Counted from the first letter of the stretch, positions 17,192 to 27,309 are shown. The stretch: DNA of 64,000 nucleotides from JAFGPL01 sp963781805 (GCA_963781805.1 CAWAHF010000004.1:1426001-1490000); one strand, 5' to 3'. Notes: generated by a model from the sequence alone, not told the origin. Program-made: numbers and translations.

Positions 17192-18994
17192 ATGAAAACT
17201 GCTGTTGCTAAAATTATTGAAAAATATAAAAAGGATAAAACCAGGTTGATGGATATTCTTATTGATATCCAGGATGAAGTTGGTTTTATCCCGGCAAATG
17301 CAATTACTCTTATTGCCGACGAATTGCATATGAGTGAGGTTGATGTTGAACAAACAATATCTTTTTATCATTTCTTTTCACTTAAACCCACCGGAAAATA
17401 TCAGATTTATCTGAATAATAGCGCCGTGGCAATAATGATGGGTAGAGCCGAGGTGGCAGCTACGTTTGAGGAAGAGTTGGGAATTAAATTTGGTCAGGTT
17501 ACAGCAGATGGACTTGTCGGTCTTTCAGAGACATCATGCATTGGTATGAATGATCAGGAGCCGGCTGCCATCATTAATAATTTGATTTTTACCAAACTCA
17601 CTCCTTTCCGGGTTAAAGAAATCATCAGGGATATCCGTGAAGGGAAAGATGTTATTGATATGTTTGCAGCAAATTATGGCGACGGAAAAAATGCATCTGA
17701 TCTTATCAGAGCTGTCGTAAGCAACAATATACGAAGAATAGGACCAATACTTGAGCGAAACTCTAAACCAGGAGAAGCCATTAAAAAAATCATTGGAATG
17801 ACACCTTCCGAAGTTATTGAAGAAGTAAAAAAATCAAGCATCAGAGGTCGGGGAGGTGCAGGATTTCCTACAGGCCTTAAATGGGAATTTTGCAGAATGG
17901 CACCCGGAGAACAAAAGTATATCTTTTGCAATGCCGACGAAGGAGAACCGGGTACATTTAAAGATCGTGTAATACTCACCGAATTACCAAGATTGCTTTT
18001 TGAGGGCATGGTGATTGCAGGTTATGCCGTTGGTGCCACTGAGGGAATTTTGTATATCAGGTATGAGTATAAATATCTGAGAGAATACCTGGAAGATATT
18101 CTTCAGAAAGCCAGAGAAAAAAATTTCCTGGGTAAAAATATCGGGGGTAAGAAAGGATTTGACTTTGATATTCGTATACAATATGGTGCAGGAGCTTATG
18201 TTTGCGGAGAAGAATCTGCACTTATAGAGTCTGCTGAAGGCAAAAGAGGTGAACCACGTGACAGACCGCCATTTCCGGTCGAAAAGGGTTATCTTGGCAT
18301 GCCCACAGTTGTGAATAATGTAGAAACACTTTGTTCAGCTGTTAAAGTGATTCTCAATGGTGGCGAATGGTATAAATCATTCGGTACATCTGAATCCACA
18401 GGCACTAAACTTCTGAGCATATCGGGCGATTGCAGGTATCCAGGAGTTTATGAAGTAGAATGGGGATTCTCGGTGAAGGATATCATCGATATGGTTGGCG
18501 CTACCCTATCAGATGTTCAGGCTGTTCAGGTCGGAGGTCCCTCTGGCGCAATTATAGCATCAAACGAATTTAACAGAATACTGGGGTATGAAGATCTCGC
18601 CACGGGTGGTTCATTGATTATTTTTGGAAACCATAGAGATATCCTCTCTGACGTTGTTAGTAATTTCACAGAATTTTTTATTGAGGAATCCTGCGGTAGT
18701 TGTTCAACGTGTAGAATCGTTCCATCTATTCTGAAGAAAAAACTGGACAAAATATTAAATGCCAGAGGTGTGATGCAGGACATTGATGATATGGTGGAAT
18801 GGGGTAAAATATTAAAAGCCAGTCGCTGTGGCTTAGGGCAAACAGCTGCCAATCCCGTTTTATCGAGCATCAAAAATTTCAGACATCTCTATGAAGAAAA
18901 AATTCAGAAAAATAAAGTTTTCGACAGTGGATTCGATTTAAGTGTCGCTGTAAAAGAATCATGTGAAGCAACTGGCCGAGTGCCTAATATTTAA
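17192..18994 (+). CDS. hoxF: HoxEF-type diaphorase subunit of NAD-linked [NiFe]-hydrogenase (NuoE-NuoF fusion)
   Basis: 600 residues. The N-terminal 150 are a NuoE-like thioredoxin-fold domain and the rest is NuoF-like. Present are the NAD/FMN motifs GRGGAGFPTGLKW, CNADEGEPGTFKDR and GAGAYVCGEESALIES, and the [4Fe-4S] ligands ESCGSCSTCR plus SRCGLGQT. Length and fusion match the HoxF of group 3d hydrogenases such as that of Ralstonia. In the NuoE part only one of the four usual [2Fe-2S] cysteines is seen (ETSCIGMNDQEP); the first pair is absent (YLNNSAVAIMMG). It oxidises or reduces NAD(H) on FMN and passes electrons to HoxU. First gene of a five-gene operon with 12-bp gaps between the first four. 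Confidence 0.92.
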   Translation: MKTAVAKIIEKYKKDKTRLMDILIDIQDEVGFIPANAITLIADELHMSEVDVEQTISFYHFFSLKPTGKYQIYLNNSAVAIMMGRAEVAATFEEELGIKFGQVTADGLVGLSETSCIGMNDQEPAAIINNLIFTKLTPFRVKEIIRDIREGKDVIDMFAANYGDGKNASDLIRAVVSNNIRRIGPILERNSKPGEAIKKIIGMTPSEVIEEVKKSSIRGRGGAGFPTGLKWEFCRMAPGEQKYIFCNADEGEPGTFKDRVILTELPRLLFEGMVIAGYAVGATEGILYIRYEYKYLREYLEDILQKAREKNFLGKNIGGKKGFDFDIRIQYGAGAYVCGEESALIESAEGKRGEPRDRPPFPVEKGYLGMPTVVNNVETLCSAVKVILNGGEWYKSFGTSESTGTKLLSISGDCRYPGVYEVEWGFSVKDIIDMVGATLSDVQAVQVGGPSGAIIASNEFNRILGYEDLATGGSLIIFGNHRDILSDVVSNFTEFFIEESCGSCSTCRIVPSILKKKLDKILNARGVMQDIDDMVEWGKILKASRCGLGQTAANPVLSSIKNFRHLYEEKIQKNKVFDSGFDLSVAVKESCEATGRVPNI

Positions 18995-19006
18995 AAGATA
19001 AGCATT

Positions 19007-19720
19007 ATGAATAAAATTGTTAGAATTACCATTGATGGTATTGAATGCATGGCAAAACACGAACAATATGTTGTTGAAGCGGCCAGAGAAAACGGAATTT
19101 ATATTCCTACCCTATGTAACTATACGGGTGTTAAACCCAAAGGAAGTTGCCGTATTTGTACCATAAAAATCAACGGTAAATTGATGACTGCATGTACTAC
19201 GCCTGTTTCTCAGGGAATGCAGATTGAAAATGAAACCAAAGAAATAAATGAACTCAGAAAATCGATAATTGAATTATTATTTGTAGAAGGCAATCATTTT
19301 TGTCCATCGTGTGAAAAAAGCGGATTCTGCGAACTTCAGGCGCTGGCCTATCGTTTCAATGTGATGGTACCAAGATTCCCCTACTCTTTTCCGTTGCGTA
19401 AAGTGGATGCATCTCATCCCAAGATAATTAAAGATCAAAACAGATGCATTTTATGCAAACGCTGTATCAGGGCCGTGGTCGATGACAAAGGAAGGAGCAT
19501 ATTTGCCTACAGGCGCAGAAGTCAGCGTGTTGAGGTCGGAGTTGATGCAAAACTGGGAAAACAGTTAACAGATGAACTTGCACAAAAAGCAATGGATGTT
19601 TGCCCGGTAGGTTCAATTCTGGTAAAGGAAAAAGGATTTGCGGTACCTATCGGTGAAAGAAAATATGACCATCAACCGATCGGAAGTGACATTGAAAATA
19701 TTTCTGTTTCAAAACATTAA
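19007..19720 (+). CDS. hoxU: HoxU, iron-sulfur subunit of diaphorase module
   Basis: 237 residues, equivalent to the NuoG N-terminus. The plant-type [2Fe-2S] site has cysteines in PTLCNYTGVKPKGSCRICT and TACTTP. The His-ligated [4Fe-4S] motif is NHFCPSCEKSGFCELQ (about 103-118). A further [4Fe-4S] set is NRCILCKRCIRAV (about 145) with DVCPVGSI (about 202). It links HoxF to HoxY. Starts 12 bp after hoxF. Confidence 0.93.
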   Translation: MNKIVRITIDGIECMAKHEQYVVEAARENGIYIPTLCNYTGVKPKGSCRICTIKINGKLMTACTTPVSQGMQIENETKEINELRKSIIELLFVEGNHFCPSCEKSGFCELQALAYRFNVMVPRFPYSFPLRKVDASHPKIIKDQNRCILCKRCIRAVVDDKGRSIFAYRRRSQRVEVGVDAKLGKQLTDELAQKAMDVCPVGSILVKEKGFAVPIGERKYDHQPIGSDIENISVSKH

Positions 19721-19732
19721 ACTGAATTTAAA

Positions 19733-20281
19733 ATGAGTAAACCTATAGTAGCAACAACTTCACTGGCTGGATGTTTCGGATGTCACATGTCGATACTTGA
19801 CATTGATGAAAGGATACTTGAACTGATTGAACTTGTTGAGTTTAATAAGTCTCCTATTGACGATATCAAGAAATTTACAAAAAAATGTGATATCGGATTG
19901 ATAGAGGGCGGTTGTTGCAATAGTGAAAATGTACATGTGCTGAGAGATTTCAGGGAACACTGTAAAATTTTGATATCGGTAGGTGAGTGTGCTATAATGG
20001 GAGGACTTCCGGCTATGCGCAACGGTATACCCATAAAAGAATGTCTGGAAGAGGCATATCTGAATGGACCAACCGTGCTTGGGAATACAGGGAAAATTAT
20101 TCCAAATGATCCTGAATTACCGATGTTGCTTGATAAAGTGTATCCGTGTCATGAGGTAGTAAAAATTGATTATCACCTTCCGGGATGTCCTCCCAGAGCA
20201 GATTTAATTTGGGATGCCCTGGTAGCATTGATTACGGGAGATGAAATGAAATTGCCTTATGAAGTAGTAAAATATGATTAA
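19733..20281 (+). CDS. hoxY: HoxY, small subunit of group 3d [NiFe]-hydrogenase
   Basis: 182 residues. Proximal [4Fe-4S] ligand motifs SLAGCFGCHMSILD, GECAIMGGLP and PGCPPRADLIWDAL are in the expected order; an additional EGGCCNSENVH segment is typical of HoxY/F420-type small subunits. There is no Tat signal or medial/distal clusters, so the enzyme is cytoplasmic. Starts 12 bp after hoxU. Confidence 0.93.
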   Translation: MSKPIVATTSLAGCFGCHMSILDIDERILELIELVEFNKSPIDDIKKFTKKCDIGLIEGGCCNSENVHVLRDFREHCKILISVGECAIMGGLPAMRNGIPIKECLEEAYLNGPTVLGNTGKIIPNDPELPMLLDKVYPCHEVVKIDYHLPGCPPRADLIWDALVALITGDEMKLPYEVVKYD

Positions 20282-20293
20282 ATTGTAAATGAA

Positions 20294-21748
20294 ATGGGAC
20301 AAAAGATAACAATAGAACCTGTAACCCGGGTGGAAGGTCATGGAAAAGTAACCATTCACCTTGATAATGAAGGAAATATCGAACAAACCAGATTGCATAT
20401 TGTAGAATTCAGAGGTTTTGAAAGATTTGTCCAGGGCAGACCTTACTGGGAAGCACCTGTGTTGGTACAAAGGCTCTGTGGTATTTGCCCGGTGTCTCAT
20501 CATCTGGCTGCAGCAAAAGCCCTTGATGTGATAGTTGGCGCTGGTACCGGTGATGGTCTTACTCCTACCGGAGAAAAAATGAGAAGACTTATGCATTATG
20601 GTCAGTTCTTTCAATCTCATACGTTGCATTTCTTTCATCTGGCTTCTCCCGATTTGTTATTTGGTATTGAATCGGATCCCCTGAAAAGAAACATTATCGG
20701 GATAGCCCTGGAATATAAAGATTTGGCTGTTCAGGGAGTGATGATGAGAAAATACGGACAGGAAGTAATTAAAGCCACAGCCGGTAAAAAAATTCATGGA
20801 ACCGGCGCAATTCCAGGTGGAATAAATAAGCACCTGTCAGAACAGGATAAGGAATATTTACTGAATGGTGTTGATCCCATTAATATCCATAAAATGATAG
20901 AATGGTCGCAAGGCGCTTTGGCATTTTTCCATGACTATCATAAAGATCATAAAGATATTATCGACAATTTTGTGGAATTCCCTTCCAGCTATTTAAGTCT
21001 GGTGCGTAAAGACGGTGCTTTGGATATTTATCATGGTGTTCTTAGAGCTGTTGACAGCGAGGGCAATAAAATACTGCACGATGTAGATTACCAGGAATAT
21101 AATAAATATATCGATGAAGAAGTAAGGAATTGGAGTTATATGAAATTCCCATATCTCAAAGAGCTTGGTATGAAAAAGGGCTGGTATAGCGTAGGGCCGC
21201 TTGCAAGGTTAAATACTATTGATTTTATCGACACCCCTCTTGCTCAAAAAGAATTTGAGAATTTTAAAGCATATAACAAAGGAAAACCAAGCAATAAACC
21301 GATGCATTCCCATTGGGCAAGGCTTATTGAAATTCTTCATGCGGCTGAAAAAATGAAAGAATTGTTAAATGATCCCGATTTAATGGAAGGCGAACTCGTA
21401 ACCAAAGGAACCAAAAAATTTGAAGGGGTTGGAGTGATTGAAGCACCCAGAGGAACCCTGTTTCATCATTATAAAATAAATGATGAGGACCAGATTGAAA
21501 TGGCTAATCTGATTGTTTCCACTACCAATAATAATCAGCCTATGAATGAGGCAGTAAACCAGGTAGCCATTAAAGTAATGCAGGGGAAACCAAAAATAAC
21601 GGAAGGCATGATGAATTCGGTTGAGGTGGCTATAAGAGCTTATGATCCATGTCTTAGCTGTGCTACGCATGCACTCGGACAGATGCCTTTGGAAATTTCG
21701 ATTTTAGATGCAAACAATCAGCTAATTGAGAGCAAAACAAGCGGCTAA
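20294..21748 (+). CDS. hoxH: HoxH, large catalytic subunit of group 3d [NiFe]-hydrogenase
   Basis: 484 residues. Nickel ligands are in RLCGICPVSHHLAAAKALD (about residue 62) and DPCLSCATHALGQMPLEI (about 455). The conserved N-terminal motif EPVTRVEGHGKVTI is intact. About 24 residues follow the ATH site, the expected peptide removed during maturation. With HoxFUY it catalyses H2 + NAD+ to NADH + H+, reversibly. Starts 12 bp after hoxY. Confidence 0.95.
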   Translation: MGQKITIEPVTRVEGHGKVTIHLDNEGNIEQTRLHIVEFRGFERFVQGRPYWEAPVLVQRLCGICPVSHHLAAAKALDVIVGAGTGDGLTPTGEKMRRLMHYGQFFQSHTLHFFHLASPDLLFGIESDPLKRNIIGIALEYKDLAVQGVMMRKYGQEVIKATAGKKIHGTGAIPGGINKHLSEQDKEYLLNGVDPINIHKMIEWSQGALAFFHDYHKDHKDIIDNFVEFPSSYLSLVRKDGALDIYHGVLRAVDSEGNKILHDVDYQEYNKYIDEEVRNWSYMKFPYLKELGMKKGWYSVGPLARLNTIDFIDTPLAQKEFENFKAYNKGKPSNKPMHSHWARLIEILHAAEKMKELLNDPDLMEGELVTKGTKKFEGVGVIEAPRGTLFHHYKINDEDQIEMANLIVSTTNNNQPMNEAVNQVAIKVMQGKPKITEGMMNSVEVAIRAYDPCLSCATHALGQMPLEISILDANNQLIESKTSG

Positions 21749-22225
21749 GTGGCTGTAAAATTGAAAATACTTGTTTATGGTTATGGAAATCCGGGCCGGC
21801 AGGATGATGTTCTTGGTGTAAAGCTTACAGAAGAGGTAAAGATGTGGGCAGAGAAGTCAGGGTATGACATTATTCAAACCGATTCCAATTATCAGCTAAA
21901 CATAGAAGATGCAGCAACGATCAGCGATAAAGATTTGGTAATTTTTGCAGATGCTTCCAAGGAGGAAATTGCAGATTTTGAATTTACACGATTAAATCCT
22001 GATTCCAAAGTTGATTTTAGCATGCATCATGTGTCTCCTGCATTTATTCTGCATTTATGTAATGAAATTTACGGCAGTATACCCGAAGCATACCTGTTAC
22101 ACATTAAAGGGTATCAATGGGATTTTATGGGCGAAATTACACCAGAAGCCGAATCAAATTTTAAAAAAGCTTTCGATTTCATTCAAAAGTATCTTTCTGA
22201 TTTTACTTTAAGTTCAAGGCAATAA
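21749..22225 (+). CDS. hoxW: HoxW-like hydrogenase maturation protease
   Basis: 158 residues. YGYGNPGRQDDVLGVKL is the protease signature; an aspartate in LVIFADASKEE and histidines in MHHVSPAFIL are the other metal-sensing residues expected. The start is GTG 21749, directly abutting the hoxH stop, so translation is probably coupled. Distinct from the protease at 11597, fitting one protease per large subunit. No hyp maturation genes lie in the window. Confidence 0.9.
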   Translation: MAVKLKILVYGYGNPGRQDDVLGVKLTEEVKMWAEKSGYDIIQTDSNYQLNIEDAATISDKDLVIFADASKEEIADFEFTRLNPDSKVDFSMHHVSPAFILHLCNEIYGSIPEAYLLHIKGYQWDFMGEITPEAESNFKKAFDFIQKYLSDFTLSSRQ

Positions 22226-22459
22226 AAATGATCTGAAATTTTACCTTAATCCAGAATTAGTAAATTTTTATTTCATGATATTCTCATAATTTTCATTTTA
22301 ATCAGTTAAGCTTCTTGTGGATTCTTTTTTGAGTTTCATAAAGCAGGTACTATACAATCCAAAAAATTTCCGTCAAAAGTATTGATATATAATGATATAT
22401 TTTCTATTTTAACCTCTCTGAAAAGCTGAGTTCACTAAACAACAATTAAATCCGGCAGC

Positions 22460-23890
22460 ATGGAAAATTCTCTTATTATTGACTTTCATTGTCATCCCTC
22501 ACTCAAACCTTATGGCAAAAGTTTCGCAAAAAACCTGGTAAACAGTCCGAAAGCAAAAGATAAAAACAGTATCTATAATTATGATCCTCCTAGTCTGAGA
22601 GACAAAATTCTGAATATTTCCAGCACACTCTCTCCGTTTTCTCAGTCAGATTTTACTGCATTAAATAAGGCAAAGATCAAAGTTATTTGTGCCTCACTGT
22701 ACCCTATAGAAAAAGGGTTTTTTACAAGCAAACTTGGTACCGGATTTTTTCCCGATGAAATATCCAATTTTATAACAGGTACAGGGCTAAACAGAATTGA
22801 GTTTGTCCAAACCAATAACAATTACTTTCTGGATCTTCAGAATGAGGAAAAATATTTCAGACAGTTGCATGGAACTCCTGTTAATATCGGGGATGGATCA
22901 GCACAATATTTTTTGGTTCAGAATATGGATCAGATAAAACAAAATTTACAATTGCAGGATTTAAATATAATTTCGGTAATACCAACAATCGAAGGTAGCC
23001 ATGTTTTTAACAGCCATATAAATCAACGGGCAGAAGAGAAGGAAATCCATGCGAACATTGAAAAATTAAAGAAATGGGAATTTCCACCTTTTTATATCAC
23101 ATTGGCTCACCATTTCTATAATGAGATTTGCGGCCATGCACAAAGCCTTTCAGGATTGCTTAAAAAAGTTCTCGATCAAAACCATGGAATGAATTCCGGA
23201 TTTACATCGCTTGGCTGGAAAGTTTTAGATATGTTGCTCGATAATTCAAATGGAAAGCGAATACTGATAGACATCAAGCACATGAGTGTGATATCCCGGA
23301 TACAATATTACAAATACCTTGAAAAGAAACCCGATATACCTGTTATTGTGAGTCATGGGGCAGTTAATGGACTTGAGTCTATTTCAAATAAGCAGGTTTT
23401 AACAAATAATGATAACAATATTTTTAATTCCTCTGATATCAACATCTTTGATGATGAAATCCATAAAATCAGCGATTCAAATGGTCTTTTTTGTCTTCAG
23501 CTTGATGAAAGAATTATAGCAAACAAAGAAATTCTTAAAAAATCATTTCTGAATCTGAATAAGAAAAAAATGCTTCTGAAAAAAGCCGGATTAATATGGA
23601 GTCAGATCAGACATATTGCTGAAACGCTGGATAAAACGGGGAGAAATGCATGGAATATCACCGCCATAGGTTCCGATTTCGACGGTATTGTTGATCCATT
23701 AAACGGATACTGGACAAGCGAGAACCTGCCATCGTTATTCGAAAACTTGTTAATTCATGCAAAAAATTATATGGCAGGAGATGGCAAAAACCTGATAAAT
23801 CTTTCAAACCGGCAAATTGAACCGGAAATAATTGTGAAGAATATAATGTCAGAAAACATAATACATTTTCTTGAGACTTATTATAAATAA
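22460..23890 (+). CDS. Membrane dipeptidase-like (peptidase M19 family) amidohydrolase
   Basis: 476 residues, longer than typical M19 enzymes (about 330-400). Candidate metal ligands appear in the family order: DFHCHPSLKPYG (residue 9-12), the bridging Glu in IPTIEGSHVF, LAHHFYNE, VIVSHGAVNG and AIGSDFDGIVDPLNGYW near the C-terminus. HxH replaces the HxD of classical renal dipeptidase. No signal peptide or lipobox is seen, so it should be cytoplasmic. Substrate unknown; M19 enzymes cleave dipeptides or related amides. It is monocistronic, preceded by 234 bp of AT-rich DNA. Confidence 0.72.
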   Translation: MENSLIIDFHCHPSLKPYGKSFAKNLVNSPKAKDKNSIYNYDPPSLRDKILNISSTLSPFSQSDFTALNKAKIKVICASLYPIEKGFFTSKLGTGFFPDEISNFITGTGLNRIEFVQTNNNYFLDLQNEEKYFRQLHGTPVNIGDGSAQYFLVQNMDQIKQNLQLQDLNIISVIPTIEGSHVFNSHINQRAEEKEIHANIEKLKKWEFPPFYITLAHHFYNEICGHAQSLSGLLKKVLDQNHGMNSGFTSLGWKVLDMLLDNSNGKRILIDIKHMSVISRIQYYKYLEKKPDIPVIVSHGAVNGLESISNKQVLTNNDNNIFNSSDINIFDDEIHKISDSNGLFCLQLDERIIANKEILKKSFLNLNKKKMLLKKAGLIWSQIRHIAETLDKTGRNAWNITAIGSDFDGIVDPLNGYWTSENLPSLFENLLIHAKNYMAGDGKNLINLSNRQIEPEIIVKNIMSENIIHFLETYYK

Positions 23891-24018
23891 AATTATCCGC
23901 ATTTCAACGAACAACACTTCTATATCCAACGTTAGTATTTCAATCTTCTTAGGGAATATATCGAAAAAAAAGACTAAATTAGAGAGAGGATTCTAAAGGT
24001 CAAATCCTCGATTTTACA

Positions 24019-25509
24019 ATGTTGCGGACAGGAAATACCATACTAATAAGAAGTGTTGTTTTACTCTATATTATCTCACATGAATTCTTTGCAGGACTAT
24101 CTCAGAATTCTGAGAATATTAGATATACAACTATTTTACTGACACCACTAAGCGTTTCTTCAATTTTGTCTCAGCCTGGTATACCACTAGTTAGTAAAGA
24201 TCATCCTGTTGTTGAGTATCAAGCTCAAAATAATTATGTAACGGAGATATCAAGAGTTGAATGGTCTCAAAAAGATAAAATAAATATTATTACATCAAAT
24301 CATATTGATTCAATCGTAATGCCTCACAATTATTCATATCTTAAAATTGATTTTCCTGTACTTATTTATAATGATACACTTGTGAAAAAATACAAATACA
24401 CCTTAGTTACAAATAAATCAGATACCAGCTGGATTAATTTGGGGAGTAATCATTATGTTATCTTTTCACACCTTAAACCCGGAAAACATACCATTCTGGT
24501 ATCTGCCTATCTGCCTGAAAATAATATTGAATATAAACCCGGTAAAATTGTTGTTGTGGTAAATTCTCTTTTTTGGTTTAGCAAATATGCAATTGTACTT
24601 TATATCATTCTGGTGATAACATTGTTCTTTGCTTTTTTACGATTCCAGACAAGAGCTTTGAGGAGATTAACGCGACAATTCAGGGAACGGGAAAAAATTG
24701 CCCAGCAGATTTTAACACAGAAAGAAGAACTGGTTCTTAAAAATAAAAATATTACAGATAGCATCAACTATGCAAGGAGAATACAATCGGCGCTTATGCC
24801 TTCTGGCAAACTTTTCAAATCTATTTTCCCCGATTCCTTTATCCTTCATATTCCGAAAGATATTGTAAGTGGTGATTTTTATTGGATAAATGAAGTAAGA
24901 GATACCATATTTATAGCTGCAGTTGACTGCACCGGACATGGCGTACCAGGCGCTTTTATGTCAATTATTGGATTTGAACTCTTCCGTAAACTTACGAATG
25001 TGCAAGGAATTAAAAAGCCGTCTGAGATTTTAAACAGTCTCAATGATGATTTTCAGGATATTTTCAGGGATGCAGAAAATATTTCATTTAAAGACGGAAT
25101 GGATGTTGCGTTTTGTTCAATAAATAAAAATACAAAAGTTTTGGAATTCGCAGGTGCGTTTAACCCGCTCTATATCATCCGGGAAAATTCAATAATTGAA
25201 ATTAAAGGAGACAGAAATTCTGTGGGTCTGGATCTGCCCGAATTGGATAAAAGCAGGTTTGAAAATCATTCCATACAATTACAGACAGGCGATATATTCT
25301 ATATCTTTTCCGACGGTTTTGCCGACCAGTTTGGAGGGCCAGAAGGTAAAAAGTACAAATACCGCCGTTTCAGACATCTGCTATTAGCTTTACATCAGCT
25401 TCCTACGATCAGGCAACAGGAGTATCTTTTTAAGAGTATTATGGAATGGAAAGGGGAACTTGACCAAGTGGATGATATCCTTGTAATTGGCGTTAAGGTG
25501 AACTTTTAA
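24019..25509 (+). CDS. Membrane-anchored SpoIIE/PP2C-type serine phosphatase
   Basis: 496 residues. A signal peptide (ending about residue 30), an extracytoplasmic region of about 150 residues ending like a Y_Y_Y domain, a TM helix (about 184-206), a coiled coil (215-255) and a SpoIIE domain. Metal-binding aspartates are in DIVSGDFYW, AAVDCTGHGVPGAFM, FSDGFADQFGG and VDDILVIGV. The long linker NITDSINYARRIQSALMP is typical of Bacteroidota SpoIIE sensors. It likely dephosphorylates an anti-sigma-factor antagonist in response to a periplasmic cue; no partner gene is adjacent. Convergent with the kinase gene downstream. Confidence 0.88.
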   Translation: MLRTGNTILIRSVVLLYIISHEFFAGLSQNSENIRYTTILLTPLSVSSILSQPGIPLVSKDHPVVEYQAQNNYVTEISRVEWSQKDKINIITSNHIDSIVMPHNYSYLKIDFPVLIYNDTLVKKYKYTLVTNKSDTSWINLGSNHYVIFSHLKPGKHTILVSAYLPENNIEYKPGKIVVVVNSLFWFSKYAIVLYIILVITLFFAFLRFQTRALRRLTRQFREREKIAQQILTQKEELVLKNKNITDSINYARRIQSALMPSGKLFKSIFPDSFILHIPKDIVSGDFYWINEVRDTIFIAAVDCTGHGVPGAFMSIIGFELFRKLTNVQGIKKPSEILNSLNDDFQDIFRDAENISFKDGMDVAFCSINKNTKVLEFAGAFNPLYIIRENSIIEIKGDRNSVGLDLPELDKSRFENHSIQLQTGDIFYIFSDGFADQFGGPEGKKYKYRRFRHLLLALHQLPTIRQQEYLFKSIMEWKGELDQVDDILVIGVKVNF

Positions 25510-25569
25510 GGTTGCACCGGGGCAAAAAATGAACCAAAAAATTGTTGAAATAGATTTTCTGAATTTATA

Positions 25570-27309
25570 TCACTGACTCAGAAGTATTTTCATCTTACTC
25601 AGAAGGATATCTACCTGAAAAGGTTTACTAATGTATTCATTCATACCGGCAGCCAGGCACGCTTCTTTATCCCCCGACAGGGCATTTGCAGTTATAGCTA
25701 TTATCGGAATCTGTGTATTGGAACTAACTTCCAGTTCGCGTATTTTTTTTGTGGCAATAATTCCATTCATCACAGGCATCTGTATATCCATAAGAATTAA
25801 GTCATATTTAGATGAACCGAATTTATCCAGCGCCTCTTTTCCATTTATGGCCACATCAATATTCTTAACAAAGTTTTTAAGACTGAGGATTACAATCTTT
25901 TGATTGATTGCATTATCCTCTACAAGCAAAATGTTAGAATTTTTAAGATCAACTTTCTTTTTGGGTTGCATTATAAAATTGGCAACTCCTTCAACCTCCT
26001 GTTTGACAGGTTCGGTTGCTTTATTCAGGTCGACCAGTAGGTCCAGTGTAAAATTAAACTTAGTGATGGAGTCCACATTTTCTATTTCCAGGTTGCCATT
26101 ATGAAACTCTATAATCTTTTTGGCTATTGCCAATTCCATATAATTTTCATCAATGCTGTTTACATCCTTTTTTACAGATTTTACAATATAATTTCCAAGA
26201 TTGTCTTCCGTAAGATCTAATTTGGGACATGAAATTACAAAAGAGAGTTTAAGCAACTGATCCATCTGCTTATCCGGAGATATCACAATATCAATCTGGT
26301 TATTCTTGCCCTCCAGATGCTTTAGAATATTCTCAAGAAGGTTTAAAAATATCTGCTTTATGCGTATGGGATCTCCTATAAGATTACATTTTATTTTAGG
26401 TGAGATTACCAGATTAATTGTAAGGTTATCTTTAAATTGATCCCTGAAAAGTCTTAATGTATTATCGATGGTTGAGTATAAATCAAAGCTGGTTTTACTC
26501 AATATATCTTTATCTACTTCAATACTTGAAACCCTTACGATATTATCTACAACATTTATAAGATTATTGGTGGAAGCAATAATTGTATCAAACAGGTCCT
26601 GAAGTTCAGCATCGAGTTTATTCCGGTCAATCAGGTTCGAAACCATGGTAAGATTATTCAGGGGAGTTCTGATTTGATGTGATAATTTCGAGATGAAATC
26701 ATCCTTTTTTCTGGTTTCTGATTTAGAATCCCTGATATTTTGCTCAAGTTTTTGATAATTATAGGACCTTTCAAATTCAAGCAGATAAGTCACCAAAAAC
26801 AAAACCAGGTATACTCCCAGCAACAACACAGATAAATTAAAACTATATTGAATAGGCAGGTTGTATAACCTTTGAGTTAATAGAAAAAGTGCTAATGCTA
26901 CAAAGAGTATAGCAGAAATTAATCTTCCTTTTTTATTTCCGAATAAAATAATAATTCCTGCCGGAAAGGCAAATAGCCACAGATATCCTATACCATCGTT
27001 CCCTCCGGACAGAAAATAATACACTAAAACTATCAGTGCGCTGATTAACAGAATGGTACGTGATGCTTTATAGTTTTTCCATAACCAATTAATAATAAAA
27101 GATATAACACCTCCCAACAAGGCAGTAGAAAAAATAAGAGTTTGAAAATAATCTAATCTGATAATTGATACCAGGCCCAGAGTTAAACAGCAAAGCGAAA
27201 ACAGAGAGGATAGTAGAAATATTAAAAAAGGTTTATTGGAATCTTCAGATTTAAAAATTTCCGAGTCTTTTGTAAAATATTTATCAGATAGTCGCTCTAA
27301 AAATCTCAT
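25570..27309 (-). CDS. Hybrid histidine kinase with degenerate ATPase domain and receiver
   Basis: 579 residues. Five to six TM helices (about 28-180) without a periplasmic domain, HisKA with KLSHQIRTPLNNL (His about 211), a HATPase-like region with the N-box remnant IFLNLLENILKHLE, and a C-terminal receiver (about 458-579) with MDIQMP and ITANALSGD. The ATPase G1 (DxGxG) and G2 (GxGLGL) motifs are not recognisable: the equivalent stretch reads ENYMELAIAKKIIEFHNG. Autophosphorylation is therefore doubtful and it may act as a phosphatase, scaffold or phosphorelay partner. Convergent with the SpoIIE phosphatase gene, 60 bp apart. Confidence 0.85.
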   Translation of the reverse strand: MRFLERLSDKYFTKDSEIFKSEDSNKPFLIFLLSSLFSLCCLTLGLVSIIRLDYFQTLIFSTALLGGVISFIINWLWKNYKASRTILLISALIVLVYYFLSGGNDGIGYLWLFAFPAGIIILFGNKKGRLISAILFVALALFLLTQRLYNLPIQYSFNLSVLLLGVYLVLFLVTYLLEFERSYNYQKLEQNIRDSKSETRKKDDFISKLSHQIRTPLNNLTMVSNLIDRNKLDAELQDLFDTIIASTNNLINVVDNIVRVSSIEVDKDILSKTSFDLYSTIDNTLRLFRDQFKDNLTINLVISPKIKCNLIGDPIRIKQIFLNLLENILKHLEGKNNQIDIVISPDKQMDQLLKLSFVISCPKLDLTEDNLGNYIVKSVKKDVNSIDENYMELAIAKKIIEFHNGNLEIENVDSITKFNFTLDLLVDLNKATEPVKQEVEGVANFIMQPKKKVDLKNSNILLVEDNAINQKIVILSLKNFVKNIDVAINGKEALDKFGSSKYDLILMDIQMPVMNGIIATKKIRELEVSSNTQIPIIAITANALSGDKEACLAAGMNEYISKPFQVDILLSKMKILLSQ

